Assembly (NCBI GenBank): GCA_023389745.1
Contig: JAEWED010000034.1
Location: 1 to 48,798 of the forward strand
Reading direction: 5' to 3'
DNA: 48,798 nt
From: Actinomycetes bacterium
Lineage (GTDB): Bacteria > Actinomycetota > Acidimicrobiia > Acidimicrobiales > Microtrichaceae
Shown: piece after piece, positions 23,449 through 32,103 of the stretch
Position numbering within the stretch: the first letter of the stretch is position 1
Layout: every line of letters starts with the position of its first letter
Notes under the pieces: model-generated
Databases searched by the model: none
The model's input: only the letters and a program-made list of their open reading frames with translations
Told to the model about the DNA's origin: nothing
Program-made: the position numbers and the translations under genes

Positions 23449-26400
23449 TTGTCATCTTGGTCTGAGCGCGCCCGAGGGGCTACGTGGGGGATCTGGGATC
23501 TGCACGTTCATTCGCCGGCCTCATTGGTGTCGGGATACAGCGGAGACACGGACGAATCGTGGGCGCGCTACCTCGACGACCTAGAGGCGTTGCCCAGTGA
23601 CTTCAAGGTCATAGGAATCAACGACTACTGGTTTCTCGATGGCTACCGTCGAGTGCGGCGAGAGCGCGACCAAGGGCGCCTGAGCAATCTGGCCGCTATC
23701 TTTCCAGTAGTTGAATTTCGTCTCGATCAGTTCGGTGGGGTTGATGGCGACCTCAAGCGAGCCAACTTCCACGTCATCTTTGATCCAGACTTGGATCCTG
23801 ATGTTATTCAGAACCAGTTTCTCTCGAATCTGACGGCGCATGTCGAGCTGAGCCCAGGGTTGCCATCGTCTATCTGGAATGGTGTGATCACCCGTGAAGC
23901 ACTCGCGGACTTGGGTGCTCAGATCAGGGCCTCGCTACCTGACGGTCTGGAAAGCGGCTCGATCTCCGATCTGCTGCGTGGGTTCAACAACCTCAACGTG
24001 TCCTACTCCGCGCTCAGGTCCGCTCTGGAGAACACGTACGTCGCTGAGCGCCATGTCACTGCTGTGGGCAAGACGGAGTGGTCGGCGATCAAGTGGAACG
24101 AGCAGTCGGTAGCGGCGAAGAAGACGCTGGTGAATTCGGCAGATCTCCTATTTACGGCGTTCCACGACGCCGGTCGATGGGATGAGCGCGTAGGGGAACT
24201 ACGTGAGAACAAGGTGAATAGCCGCCTACTCGACTGCAGCGATGCGCACCACTTCTCTGATTCGCCTGAGCCTACAAGAATCGGAAACTGCAGCACCTGG
24301 GTTAACAGCACTCCGACGCTCGCCGGTCTCAAGTACGCTCTCAGGGAGTTTGAACGGCGCGTATTTGTCGGTCTTGAGCCGCCTACACTCGGGAGAATAC
24401 GGCGCAACCCAGCGCGCTTCATCGATCACGTCGAGGTCTCGTCCACCCTCGACCCAGAGGATCGAGTACTCGACTACTCGATTCCACTGAACGCGGGTTT
24501 CGTGGCAGTGATAGGCAACAAGGGTCAAGGGAAGTCTGCGTTCTTGGACTGCGTCGCCTCAGCGGGCAACTCAACCCGAAGTTCGGACTACGCCTTTCTC
24601 AATCGAAGGCGATTCCTTGCACCCTCGAACAGAAGCATTGCTGACGCGCACTATGCGGAGCTGAGTTGGGTTACAGGGAAATCGAGGAGGGTGGAGCTGA
24701 GTCGTCTCCACGACGCTGCTGCGCCAACAGAGGTTGAGTACCTGCCCCAGGCTTTCGTCGAGAGGGTCTGCCGTACTGATGCTGTTGACCCTGAAAGCGA
24801 TGATTTTGAAGACGAGCTGAGAGCGGTCCTCTTCACTCATATACCCGAGGAAGAGCGCTCAGGTGAGTCCGATTTCGACTCGCTTCTACGCCAGAGAACG
24901 CGTGCACCTCGTGACGACATCGAGGGGCTCCGGTCGCTGCTCGAGGATTACGTGGTCGAATACGCAGAAGTGGCGCGGTTCCGTGCCTCGCTGAACGTTG
25001 ACCAAGTCGAGCAGCGGATTTCTGTTCAGGCCCGTGAACTGGAGCAGGCTGACGTGGCGCTGACTGAAGCGCAGGAGGCGCTTGTTTCCCTAGACGTCGC
25101 TGGGGGAGAAAACCAGCAACTTGGCGAACTGCGTGCGACGGCGGAGCAGGTCGAGGAACGCAGAGCCCTCATAGAGAGGAAACTCTCCGAGAATGCTCAG
25201 CGCCGAGCATCGCTTGCCCGCAGCGTGACCGGGATGGCAGCGGTACTGCGACGAGTTGATGCACTTGGAACGGAACTCGCCGCTCTCAACATTGAAGCTA
25301 TAGACCATACCGGCGGCGATGTGGAGCTTGTGGAGCTTTCGGTCAATCGCGATGCCTATGCGGCTTGGCTGCTTCAGGTGACTGAAGAGCTTGAGCTTCT
25401 CGAAGAGGAGCGTTCGACGCTTGAGGTGTCTTCTGGGCTCGTGGTGAGGGAGCTGCAAGAGGTTGGCTCACAGCTTGCAGCCATGGATGGAGCCCGTGAG
25501 CGAGCGAGAAAGCGGGTTCTTGATGCACGCGCTCGAAGGGAGCTCATCATTGGTTCTGAATCTGACGCCGAGTCATTGAGAGCACTGCAGCTCGTCAGGG
25601 ATCGACTCCAAAATGCGCCTGATCGGATGTCTGAATTGCGGGGTGAGATGCTCGGCGTCGCTCAGAGGATCTTCGAACAACTAGAAGCTCAGCGGAGCAC
25701 TGTCGAGGCTCTCTATGCTCCGGCAAGTGATTTCATCGGCACCTCACCCGTGCTCTCCGATGCCGACCTACAGTTCGTCTCGGAGCTTCGGATACGACCC
25801 GAGTGGCAGAAGATTGCAGATTCTCTAGATAGGCGAAAGAATGGTGGTCTGCCCGAGGAGATTGAGACAATCCCGCAGACTCTTCAGCCCACATCCTGGA
25901 GTGAGATCAAGCGAGCACTAGAGAACATAGTCGCAGCCCTGGAGGTGGAGGGGGGTGGCGTAGGTGGATCTTTCCGGGATCCCAGTATGGCGCTCAAGGG
26001 ATCGATCGATCTGAGCGCGTTCCTGATCGATCTTCTCGGACTTGGCTGGCTTGACGTCAGGTTCGCGCTCAACGGATATGGCAAACCGCTCTCCTTGCTC
26101 TCCCCTGGTCAACGTGGGCTGATGCTAGCGCTCTTCTACCTTGTGGTAGACCGCCGCGACTCGCCGCTGCTATTGGACCAACCAGAGGAGAATCTTGACA
26201 ACGCGACTATTGCGAGTCGGCTTGTTCCTGCGATCCATGACGCAGCAGGTCGTCGTCAGACGATCGTTGTGACACACAACGCGAATCTCGCTGTGGTCGG
26301 AGATGCAGACCAGGTGATTCACTGTGAGTACGACAACAAGAGTTTCTCGGTAGAGGGGGGAAGTATCGCTGATCTTGATGTTGCACAGCTCGCAATAGAC

Positions 26401-26472
26401 GTCCTTGAGGGAACGATGCGTGCCTTTTCAAATCGCCGAGACAAGTACGACAGCTTCCCTGGCCTGGAGTAG
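23449..26472 (+). CDS. PHP-SMC/ABC ATPase, TrlF/ppl-like defence protein
   Basis: 1007-aa fusion. Residues 1-320 form a PHP-type phosphoesterase with metal motifs WDLHVHSPAS (H19, H21), IGINDYW, FPVVEFRLDQ, NFHVIFD and CSDAHHFSDS, all kept. An SMC/ABC ATPase follows: Walker A GNKGQGKS at 356-363, a coiled-coil region at about 490-720, signature SPGQRG at 885-890, Walker B LLLDQPEEN at 907-915 and H-loop VTHN at 941-944. This order fits TrlF-family ATPases and the PHP-ATPase proteins reported as the single-gene 'ppl' phage-defence system. Codon use (ATA, AGA, CTA, many A/T third bases) is unlike its neighbours, pointing to transfer. Start TTG 23449 follows an AG-rich ribosome site. Defence function is inferred. 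Confidence 0.82.
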   Translation: MSSWSERARGATWGIWDLHVHSPASLVSGYSGDTDESWARYLDDLEALPSDFKVIGINDYWFLDGYRRVRRERDQGRLSNLAAIFPVVEFRLDQFGGVDGDLKRANFHVIFDPDLDPDVIQNQFLSNLTAHVELSPGLPSSIWNGVITREALADLGAQIRASLPDGLESGSISDLLRGFNNLNVSYSALRSALENTYVAERHVTAVGKTEWSAIKWNEQSVAAKKTLVNSADLLFTAFHDAGRWDERVGELRENKVNSRLLDCSDAHHFSDSPEPTRIGNCSTWVNSTPTLAGLKYALREFERRVFVGLEPPTLGRIRRNPARFIDHVEVSSTLDPEDRVLDYSIPLNAGFVAVIGNKGQGKSAFLDCVASAGNSTRSSDYAFLNRRRFLAPSNRSIADAHYAELSWVTGKSRRVELSRLHDAAAPTEVEYLPQAFVERVCRTDAVDPESDDFEDELRAVLFTHIPEEERSGESDFDSLLRQRTRAPRDDIEGLRSLLEDYVVEYAEVARFRASLNVDQVEQRISVQARELEQADVALTEAQEALVSLDVAGGENQQLGELRATAEQVEERRALIERKLSENAQRRASLARSVTGMAAVLRRVDALGTELAALNIEAIDHTGGDVELVELSVNRDAYAAWLLQVTEELELLEEERSTLEVSSGLVVRELQEVGSQLAAMDGARERARKRVLDARARRELIIGSESDAESLRALQLVRDRLQNAPDRMSELRGEMLGVAQRIFEQLEAQRSTVEALYAPASDFIGTSPVLSDADLQFVSELRIRPEWQKIADSLDRRKNGGLPEEIETIPQTLQPTSWSEIKRALENIVAALEVEGGGVGGSFRDPSMALKGSIDLSAFLIDLLGLGWLDVRFALNGYGKPLSLLSPGQRGLMLALFYLVVDRRDSPLLLDQPEENLDNATIASRLVPAIHDAAGRRQTIVVTHNANLAVVGDADQVIHCEYDNKSFSVEGGSIADLDVAQLAIDVLEGTMRAFSNRRDKYDSFPGLE

Positions 26473-26568
26473 GCGAGCGGTTTGCGTCCAGGCAGTCCCC
26501 GAAACGCTTCGCTCATCGCTCATCGCTCGGGCTTGGGGCTAGGACGGCGCGGGTGGTCTGACCTCGGG

Positions 26569-27777
26569 TCAGCTGAACGCGGGGATGCCCGTGATGGCGT
26601 TGCCGAGGATCAGCGTGTGGATCTCGTTGGTGCCCTCGTAGGTGTAGACGGACTCCAGGTTGTTCATGTGGCGGATCACCGGGTACTCGGTGGTGATGCC
26701 GTTGGCGCCGAGCACGCCGCGGGCCTCACGGGCCACACCCAGAGCCATGCGCACGTTGTCCATCTTGGCGAAGCTGACCTGCGGGGTCGCCAGCGTGCCG
26801 GCGTCCTTCATGCGTCCCAGGTGGAGCGCCACCAGCGTGCCGCGCTGGGTGGCGACCATCATCTCGACGAGCTTGCGCTGGGTCAGCTGGAACGAGGCGA
26901 TCGGCTTGTCGAACTGGACCCGGGCGAGCGAGTAGTCGAGCGCCGCCTCGTAGCAGGCACGGGCGGCGCCGCACGCGCCGAACGCGATGCCGAAGCGGGC
27001 CTCGTTCAGGCACGACAACGGGCCGCGCATGCCGGTGACACCGGGCAGCACCGCCGAGGCGGGCAGCCGCACGTCGTCGAGCACGAGCTCCGAGGTCACC
27101 GACGCTCGCAGCGACACCTTGCGGTGGATCAGCGGGGCCGAGAATCCGGGGGTGTCGGTGGGGACCACGAAGCCCCGCACGGCGCCACGGTCGGGGCCGT
27201 CGGGGTCGGTGCGGGCCCACACCACGGCGACGTCGGCCACGGAGCCGTTGGTGATCCACATCTTGGCGCCGTTGAGGATCCAGTCACCCGAGGCGTCCTG
27301 ACGTGCGGTGGTGCGCATCGACGACGGGTCCGAGCCCGAGTCCGGTTCGGTGAGCCCGAAGCAGCCGATCAGGTCGCCGGCGGCCATGCCGGGCAGCCAC
27401 TGCTGCTTCTGCTCCTCGGAACCGAACGCGTGGATCGGGAACATCGCGAGCGAGCCCTGCACCGACACGAAGCTGCGGGCGCCGGAGTCGCCGGCTTCGA
27501 GCTCGAGGCACGCCAGGCCGTACGCCGTCGCCGAGGTCCCGGCGCAGCCGTAGCCCTCGAGGTGCATGCCGAGCAGCCCGAGCGCGCCGAACTCCTTGGC
27601 CATCTCCTTGGGGAACGTGCCGGCGTCGAACCACTCGCCGACGTCGGGCAGGATCTTGTCGGCGACGAGCTGGCGAACCGTGTCGCGCAGCAGCAGCTCC
27701 TCGTCGGAGAGCAGGGCGTCGGTCGCGAGGACGTCGCGGGGGTCGACCTGTTGAGCGAGAGGGGCGTGGCCTGTCAT
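26569..27777 (-). CDS. gcdH: glutaryl-CoA dehydrogenase (acyl-CoA dehydrogenase family)
   Basis: 402-aa FAD enzyme that oxidises and decarboxylates glutaryl-CoA to crotonyl-CoA, as in lysine, tryptophan or benzoate breakdown. It matches the GCDH subclass rather than generic acyl-CoA dehydrogenases: YGCAGTSATAYGLACLELE, GARSFVSVQGSLAMFPI with the Arg that binds the distal carboxylate, GCFGLTEPDSGSDP, MWITNGSVADV, QFDKPIASFQLTQRKL and the C-terminal TYEGTNEIHTLILG with catalytic Glu381. ATG 27777 is set by TAGCCT 6 bases upstream. It is convergent with the TrlF-like gene and divergent from the acyltransferase chain. Confidence 0.88.
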   Translation of the reverse strand: MTGHAPLAQQVDPRDVLATDALLSDEELLLRDTVRQLVADKILPDVGEWFDAGTFPKEMAKEFGALGLLGMHLEGYGCAGTSATAYGLACLELEAGDSGARSFVSVQGSLAMFPIHAFGSEEQKQQWLPGMAAGDLIGCFGLTEPDSGSDPSSMRTTARQDASGDWILNGAKMWITNGSVADVAVVWARTDPDGPDRGAVRGFVVPTDTPGFSAPLIHRKVSLRASVTSELVLDDVRLPASAVLPGVTGMRGPLSCLNEARFGIAFGACGAARACYEAALDYSLARVQFDKPIASFQLTQRKLVEMMVATQRGTLVALHLGRMKDAGTLATPQVSFAKMDNVRMALGVAREARGVLGANGITTEYPVIRHMNNLESVYTYEGTNEIHTLILGNAITGIPAFS

Positions 27778-27783
27778 GCCCCA

Positions 27784-27789
27784 AGGCTA
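27784..27789 (-). promoter_or_regulatory. -10 box TAGCCT, leaderless layout (gcdH)
   Basis: TAGCCT on the minus strand ends 6 bases before ATG 27777. Confidence 0.5.
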
Positions 27790-27832
27790 GATCGGGTGGT
27801 TCATCCGGTTGTGACCCCTGTCGCCGACCCCG

Positions 27833-27838
27833 TACTCT
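27833..27838 (+). promoter_or_regulatory. -10 box TACTCT, leaderless layout (acyltransferase chain)
   Basis: TACTCT ends 6 bases before ATG 27845, only 44 bases from the divergent gcdH -10 box, so the two promoters share one short control region. Confidence 0.5.
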
Positions 27839-27844
27839 CGCCGG

Positions 27845-29272
27845 ATGGCGAAGACGGGGGCGGCACCGGCGGGATTCGTGTCGCGTGCACCGAGACTGGG
27901 GTTCGTCGGCGGCTTCGACGGCGTGCGCGGCATCGGCATCCTCATGGTGCTGATGAACCACGCGTACTCGAACCTGTCGCCGTCCTTCGCCGGGATCATC
28001 GACGTCTTCTTCGTCATGTCGGCGTTCCTGATCGTGACGCTGCTGATGCAGGAGTACCGGGACCACTCCGGCATCAGCATGCGCAAGTTCTACGCACGCC
28101 GGGCCGTGCGCCTGCTGCCCTCGGCGTATCTGTGCCTGGTGGCATGGATCGTGTTCTGCCTGCTGTTCGACCGCGAGCGGCTCGTCTGGGTGCTCCAGGA
28201 CGCCGCGGCGGCGGTCACCTACATCTACAACCTGGTCTTCCCCGTGGGACTGGCGTCGGTGGCCCCAGAGGTCGCCGCCGAACGCTCGATCGACCAGTTC
28301 TGGTCCCTGGCGGTCGAGGAGCAGTTCTACCTGGTCATCGCCGCGACGGTGCTGATCTGCCTGAAGAAGCGCTGGATGCTGCAGCTGGCGATCGTGCTGT
28401 GTGCGATCGCCGCGTGGATCGGGTGGCAGCGCTGGACCGGCCACACCGGGCCGATCAACGGCGGCATGCCCACCGACTCCAGCGTGCCGGCACGGGGCAT
28501 CAGCCTGCTCTGGCTGTCCCGCTACGACTCGCTGATGTGGGGCGTCGGGCTCGCCGTGCTCAACGCCTACCTGCCCGATCCGCTGCCGAAGCTCTGGAAG
28601 CGCTGGTTGCCCGTGGTCGGCGTGATCGGCCTGGTCGTGGCCGGCGTGACGATGCTCACCGCGTCGGGCTTCCTCAACGAGGCGACCGACAAGCTCGGCA
28701 TCCCGTACTTCCCGTACGTGCCCATGGCGATCCCGCCGGAGTTCGCCGACCAGTACCAGGGCAAGGTCTGGATCCAGTTCGGCCACACGATCACCGCGCT
28801 CGCGTTCGCCCCCGCGATGCTGGCGATGGCCCGCAACAGCGAGTGGTGGGCGAACCGGGCCCTGTCGTGGAAGCCGCTGCGATTCCTGGGCCGCATGTCG
28901 TACACGATCTACGTCTGGCACACGTTCTTCTACTTCCTGATCCTGCACTGGCTCGGGCTCGACGAGGTGCTGGGGGAGAAGTGGCGCGCCCCGATCCTCA
29001 CCGTGATCGCGATCGTGGCGTCGCTGCCGATCTACTACGGCGTCGAGCAGCGCATGCTGCGGGTCAAGCTGCGCTACGCGGCCGAGAAGGAGGTCCTCGA
29101 CCTCAACACCGGCAAGATGATGAGCGTCGAAGAGGCGATGGCCCGCTCCCGCGGCGACGTCAGCGCCGAGGAGATCGAGGGCACGTCTGCGGACCTGGCA
29201 CCCGGTGACCGTGGGCTGGCCGACGGCACGCCGAGCGACCTGTCCAACGACGCCGGACCGGACCACCGATGA
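27845..29272 (+). CDS. acyltransferase-3 (OafA/YrhL-type) membrane protein, first copy
   Basis: 475-aa integral membrane acyltransferase expected to move an acyl group onto a sugar or glycan on the outer side of the membrane. The N-terminal GFDGVRGIGILMVLMNHA carries the conserved Arg and His; FYARRAVRLLPSAYL and the block IDQFWSLAVEEQFYLVIAAT are typical of the family, followed by about ten helices and GRMSYTIYVWHTFFYFLILH. After the last helix comes a cytoplasmic tail with AEKEVLDLNTGKMMSVEEAM. Its stop overlaps the next start as ATGA. The second copy is a clear paralogue with the same tail motif. Confidence 0.9.
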   Translation: MAKTGAAPAGFVSRAPRLGFVGGFDGVRGIGILMVLMNHAYSNLSPSFAGIIDVFFVMSAFLIVTLLMQEYRDHSGISMRKFYARRAVRLLPSAYLCLVAWIVFCLLFDRERLVWVLQDAAAAVTYIYNLVFPVGLASVAPEVAAERSIDQFWSLAVEEQFYLVIAATVLICLKKRWMLQLAIVLCAIAAWIGWQRWTGHTGPINGGMPTDSSVPARGISLLWLSRYDSLMWGVGLAVLNAYLPDPLPKLWKRWLPVVGVIGLVVAGVTMLTASGFLNEATDKLGIPYFPYVPMAIPPEFADQYQGKVWIQFGHTITALAFAPAMLAMARNSEWWANRALSWKPLRFLGRMSYTIYVWHTFFYFLILHWLGLDEVLGEKWRAPILTVIAIVASLPIYYGVEQRMLRVKLRYAAEKEVLDLNTGKMMSVEEAMARSRGDVSAEEIEGTSADLAPGDRGLADGTPSDLSNDAGPDHR

Positions 29273-30654
29273 CGACCACCGAGTCGAACCCCGACGTCTT
29301 CGTCACGCAGGCCCCGAAGCTGGGGCTCGTCGGCGGGTTCGACGGGATGCGCGGCATCGGCGTCTGCATGGTGCTTGTCGGACACGCGCTGTTCGAGTAC
29401 GTCGAGTCGTGGGTGACGATCGTCGACACGTTCTTCGTGCTGAGCGGGTTCCTCATCACGAGCCTGCTGCTCCAGGAGACCCGCACCACCGGGACGATCA
29501 ACCTCAAGAAGTTCTACACACGACGGGCGATCCGGCTGTTCCCGTCGGTCTGGCTGTTCGTCGGTGTCTGGCTCGTCATCTCGACCATCGCGACGATCGT
29601 CGGCTACGAGCAGCTGAGCCTGCGCTACGTCGGCCAGGACGCCGCGGCGGCCGTGTTCTACGTGTACCACCTGTTCTTCCCGAACGGCCTGGCCGTCATC
29701 GAACCCGCGGTGCAGGAGCACCGCACGATGTGGCACCTCTGGACGCTGTCGGTCGAGGAGTGGTTCTACGCCTGCATCGCCGGCACCGTGCTGGTCTGCG
29801 TCCGCAAGCGCTGGGTGGCGCAGCTCGGACTCCTCATGGTCGGCGTGTTCGTCGCCGTCGGGATCGCCCGGTGGTTCGCCTACACCGGCTTCTGGCAGGA
29901 CGACGACGGCATGATCGCCGGTGTGCGCATGGCGCTGCTGCAGCGTCCCGACGCACTCATGCTCGGCGTCGCCCTCGCCTGCGGCAACGCCTACATGACC
30001 GAGGAGCGCATGGCCCGGATCCGGCGTCCGATGATCGCGGCGTGCACCGTGGGGTTCGTGATCTGGCTGATCATGCTGAACCTGTCCAGCGGGCTGGTCC
30101 GCAAGCTCGGCGGACCCTACGTCGACTACCTGCCCTCGGGCCCCGAGGAGTTCACCCGGCCCCAGATGCTCGAGACGATGTACTGGTTCCGCTTCGGGCA
30201 CACACTCGGAGCGATCGGATTCGGGCTGATCCTGGTCGGACTGGTCCGCTACCGGGACTGGTGGTTCTCCCGCTTCCTGTCGCTCAAGCCGTTCCAGTGG
30301 CTCGGCCGGATGAGCTACACGCTCTACGTCTGGCACGCACTCCCGTACCTGATCCTGATCGCGCTGCTCGGCGGAGCCGACGCAGGGCTCGGCATGCAGC
30401 TGGTCCGGACCCCGATCCTGATCGTCGCGGCGTTCGCCGTGTCGATGCCCGTCTACTACTTCGTCGAGCTGCGGGTGCTGCGCATGAAGCTGCAGTTCTC
30501 GAGCGAGAAGGAAGTGCTCGACCTGACCACGGGCAAGATGGTCACCGTCGGCGACGAAGGCCAACTCAGCGAGCCGGATCGGACACTCGACCCGGACCAG
30601 GACGGCGGCGGCGCTGCCGGTGAGCGCTCCTCGGAGCCGGAAGGGCGTCAGTGA
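29269..30654 (+). CDS. acyltransferase-3 (OafA/YrhL-type) membrane protein, second copy
   Basis: 461-aa paralogue of the preceding protein. It keeps VGGFDGMRGIGVCMVLVGHA, FYTRRAIRLFPSVWL, the WHLWTLSVEEWFYACIAGT block and GRMSYTLYVWHALPYLILIA. Its tail SEKEVLDLTTGKMVTVGDEG repeats the motif EKEVLDLxTGKM of the first copy. The ATG overlaps the upstream stop by 4 bases, and its own stop overlaps the next GTG (GTGA). The pair probably arose by tandem duplication. Whether they act on different acceptors or form a heteromer cannot be read from sequence. Confidence 0.9.
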   Translation: MTTTESNPDVFVTQAPKLGLVGGFDGMRGIGVCMVLVGHALFEYVESWVTIVDTFFVLSGFLITSLLLQETRTTGTINLKKFYTRRAIRLFPSVWLFVGVWLVISTIATIVGYEQLSLRYVGQDAAAAVFYVYHLFFPNGLAVIEPAVQEHRTMWHLWTLSVEEWFYACIAGTVLVCVRKRWVAQLGLLMVGVFVAVGIARWFAYTGFWQDDDGMIAGVRMALLQRPDALMLGVALACGNAYMTEERMARIRRPMIAACTVGFVIWLIMLNLSSGLVRKLGGPYVDYLPSGPEEFTRPQMLETMYWFRFGHTLGAIGFGLILVGLVRYRDWWFSRFLSLKPFQWLGRMSYTLYVWHALPYLILIALLGGADAGLGMQLVRTPILIVAAFAVSMPVYYFVELRVLRMKLQFSSEKEVLDLTTGKMVTVGDEGQLSEPDRTLDPDQDGGGAAGERSSEPEGRQ

Positions 30655-31226
30655 ACGACCGATCGACCAGCGATTCGACCCCGGATGTGCGCATCGCGCC
30701 GGTGCCCGAGGACCAGTGGGACGACGACACTGCGGCCCTGCTCGGAGCGGTCGGCCCGCTGAACCTGTTCACCACGATGGCGAACCACCCGAAGCTGATG
30801 AAGCGGTGGCTCGTCTTCGGGGCGCACGTGCTGTCGAAGTCGACGCTTCCCGCACGGGAGCGGGAGCTGGCGATCCTCCGGGTCGGGTGGCGCTGCGGCT
30901 CGGACTACGAGTTCGGACAGCACACCCTGATCGGTCGCGACGCCGGGCTCGACGACGACGAGATACGTCGCACCACGCTCGACGCGCTCGACGGCTGGAG
31001 CGACGACGACACGGCACTGCTACGTGCGGCCGACGAGCTCGTGGCCGACCAGCGCATCGGTGACGACACCTGGGCGCTCCTCGGCGCGCGGTGGTCGACC
31101 GAGCAGCTGATGGACATCGTCTTCACCGTCGGGCAGTACGTCACGGTGTGCATGGCGCTTCGCACCTTCGGCGTGCAGCGCGACCCGGGAGTGCCCGGGT
31201 TCCCTCCGGGGAGCGGCCCGTCGTGA
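30651..31226 (+). CDS. carboxymuconolactone decarboxylase (CMD) family protein
   Basis: 191-aa AhpD/CMD-fold protein, all-helical. The core LPARERELAILRVGWRCGSDYEFGQH has Cys82, Glu87 and His91 at the positions used by CMD-like proteins; only one Cys is present, so it is not a CxxC peroxidase-type AhpD. Known relatives act as decarboxylases, hydrolases or proteins of unknown activity. GTG 30651 overlaps the stop of the acyltransferase, and its stop overlaps the SDR GTG. It is therefore co-translated in a four-gene chain with two acyltransferases and an SDR. Confidence 0.85.
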   Translation: MNDRSTSDSTPDVRIAPVPEDQWDDDTAALLGAVGPLNLFTTMANHPKLMKRWLVFGAHVLSKSTLPARERELAILRVGWRCGSDYEFGQHTLIGRDAGLDDDEIRRTTLDALDGWSDDDTALLRAADELVADQRIGDDTWALLGARWSTEQLMDIVFTVGQYVTVCMALRTFGVQRDPGVPGFPPGSGPS

Positions 31227-32032
31227 GCGACCCAGGTCGGTCCCGCTTCGAGGACCGGATCGCCGTGGTGGTCGGCGGCGGGCAGACGCCCGGCGATCGC
31301 ATCGGCAACGGCCGCGCGATCTCGCTGCTGCTGGCCCGCGAAGGCGCCCGGGTCGTGGTCGTCGACCGGGACCTCGACTCGGCGCAGGAGACCGTCGAGC
31401 TGATCGCCGCCGAGGGTGGGGCCGCCAGCGCCCACCGGGCCGACATCACCTCCGAGGACGACTGCCGCTCGATCACCGAGGTCACCGTCGAACGCCACGG
31501 CGGCATCGACGTGCTGGTCAACAACGTCGGCATCGGCACCGGCGACTCGTCGGCGACCAGGCTGACCGAGGAGTCGTGGGACCTGATCCACGACGTGAAC
31601 CTCAAGGGTCCCTGGATGACCTGCAAGCACGCGCTGCCGGTGCTCGCCGACGGCGGTGGGGCGGTGGTGAACGTGTCATCGGTCGCTTCGGTGTGCTCGA
31701 CCGGCTTCTTGGCGTACAAGACGTCGAAGGCCGGACTGAACGCCCTGACGCACCAGCTCGCCATGTCGGGTGCGAAGCGTGGCGTGCGGGTGAACGCCGT
31801 GCTGCCCGGCCTGATGGACACCCCGATGGCGATCGAGACGTTGACCGAGGCGACCGGCGTCGATCGTGACGAGCTGCGAGCCGCTCGCGATGCCATGGTG
31901 CCGCTCGGCAAGAAGATGGGCACCGCCTGGGACGTCGCCCACGCGGTCGCGTTCCTGGCCTCGGACGAGGCGGCATTCATCACCGGTGTCCTGCTGCCCG
32001 TCGACGGCGGGCAGCACAGCCGCATCGGCTGA
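31223..32032 (+). CDS. SDR family oxidoreductase with extended Gly-rich loop
   Basis: 269-aa SDR. The nucleotide-binding loop is unusually long, VVVGGGQTPGDRIGNGRAIS, instead of TGxxxGIG; a clade with this form exists among actinobacterial SDRs. Other motifs are normal: VVVDRDLDSA, VLVNNVGIGTGD, VVNVSSVASV, AYKTSKAGL (Tyr and Lys) and NAVLPGLMDTPM. GTG 31223 overlaps the CMD stop (GTGA); the longer frame to 31091 lies inside the CMD gene. The last codons and stop are copied in a 23-base tandem repeat running beyond the gene end. Confidence 0.87.
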   Translation: MSDPGRSRFEDRIAVVVGGGQTPGDRIGNGRAISLLLAREGARVVVVDRDLDSAQETVELIAAEGGAASAHRADITSEDDCRSITEVTVERHGGIDVLVNNVGIGTGDSSATRLTEESWDLIHDVNLKGPWMTCKHALPVLADGGGAVVNVSSVASVCSTGFLAYKTSKAGLNALTHQLAMSGAKRGVRVNAVLPGLMDTPMAIETLTEATGVDRDELRAARDAMVPLGKKMGTAWDVAHAVAFLASDEAAFITGVLLPVDGGQHSRIG

Positions 32033-32093
32033 TCCAGCACAGCCGCATCGGCTGATCCGGCCCAGCCGTATCGGCTGATCCGGCCCAGCCGTC
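32012..32093. repeat. 23-bp tandem repeat containing the SDR stop codon, 3.6 copies
   Basis: Copies at 32012-32034, 32035-32057 (identical), 32058-32080 (few changes) and a partial one at 32081-32093. Each full copy ends with GGCTGATC and so repeats the stop codon of the SDR. Confidence 0.9.
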
Positions 32094-32103
32094 GGGGGAG
32101 CGG

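Noticed and set aside
23238..26572. Inverted CCCGAGGTC/GACCTCGGG 9-mers near both edges of the lower-GC gene as element ends
   Set aside because: Nine bases in high-GC DNA can match by chance, and no target-site duplication, transposase or integrase accompanies them.
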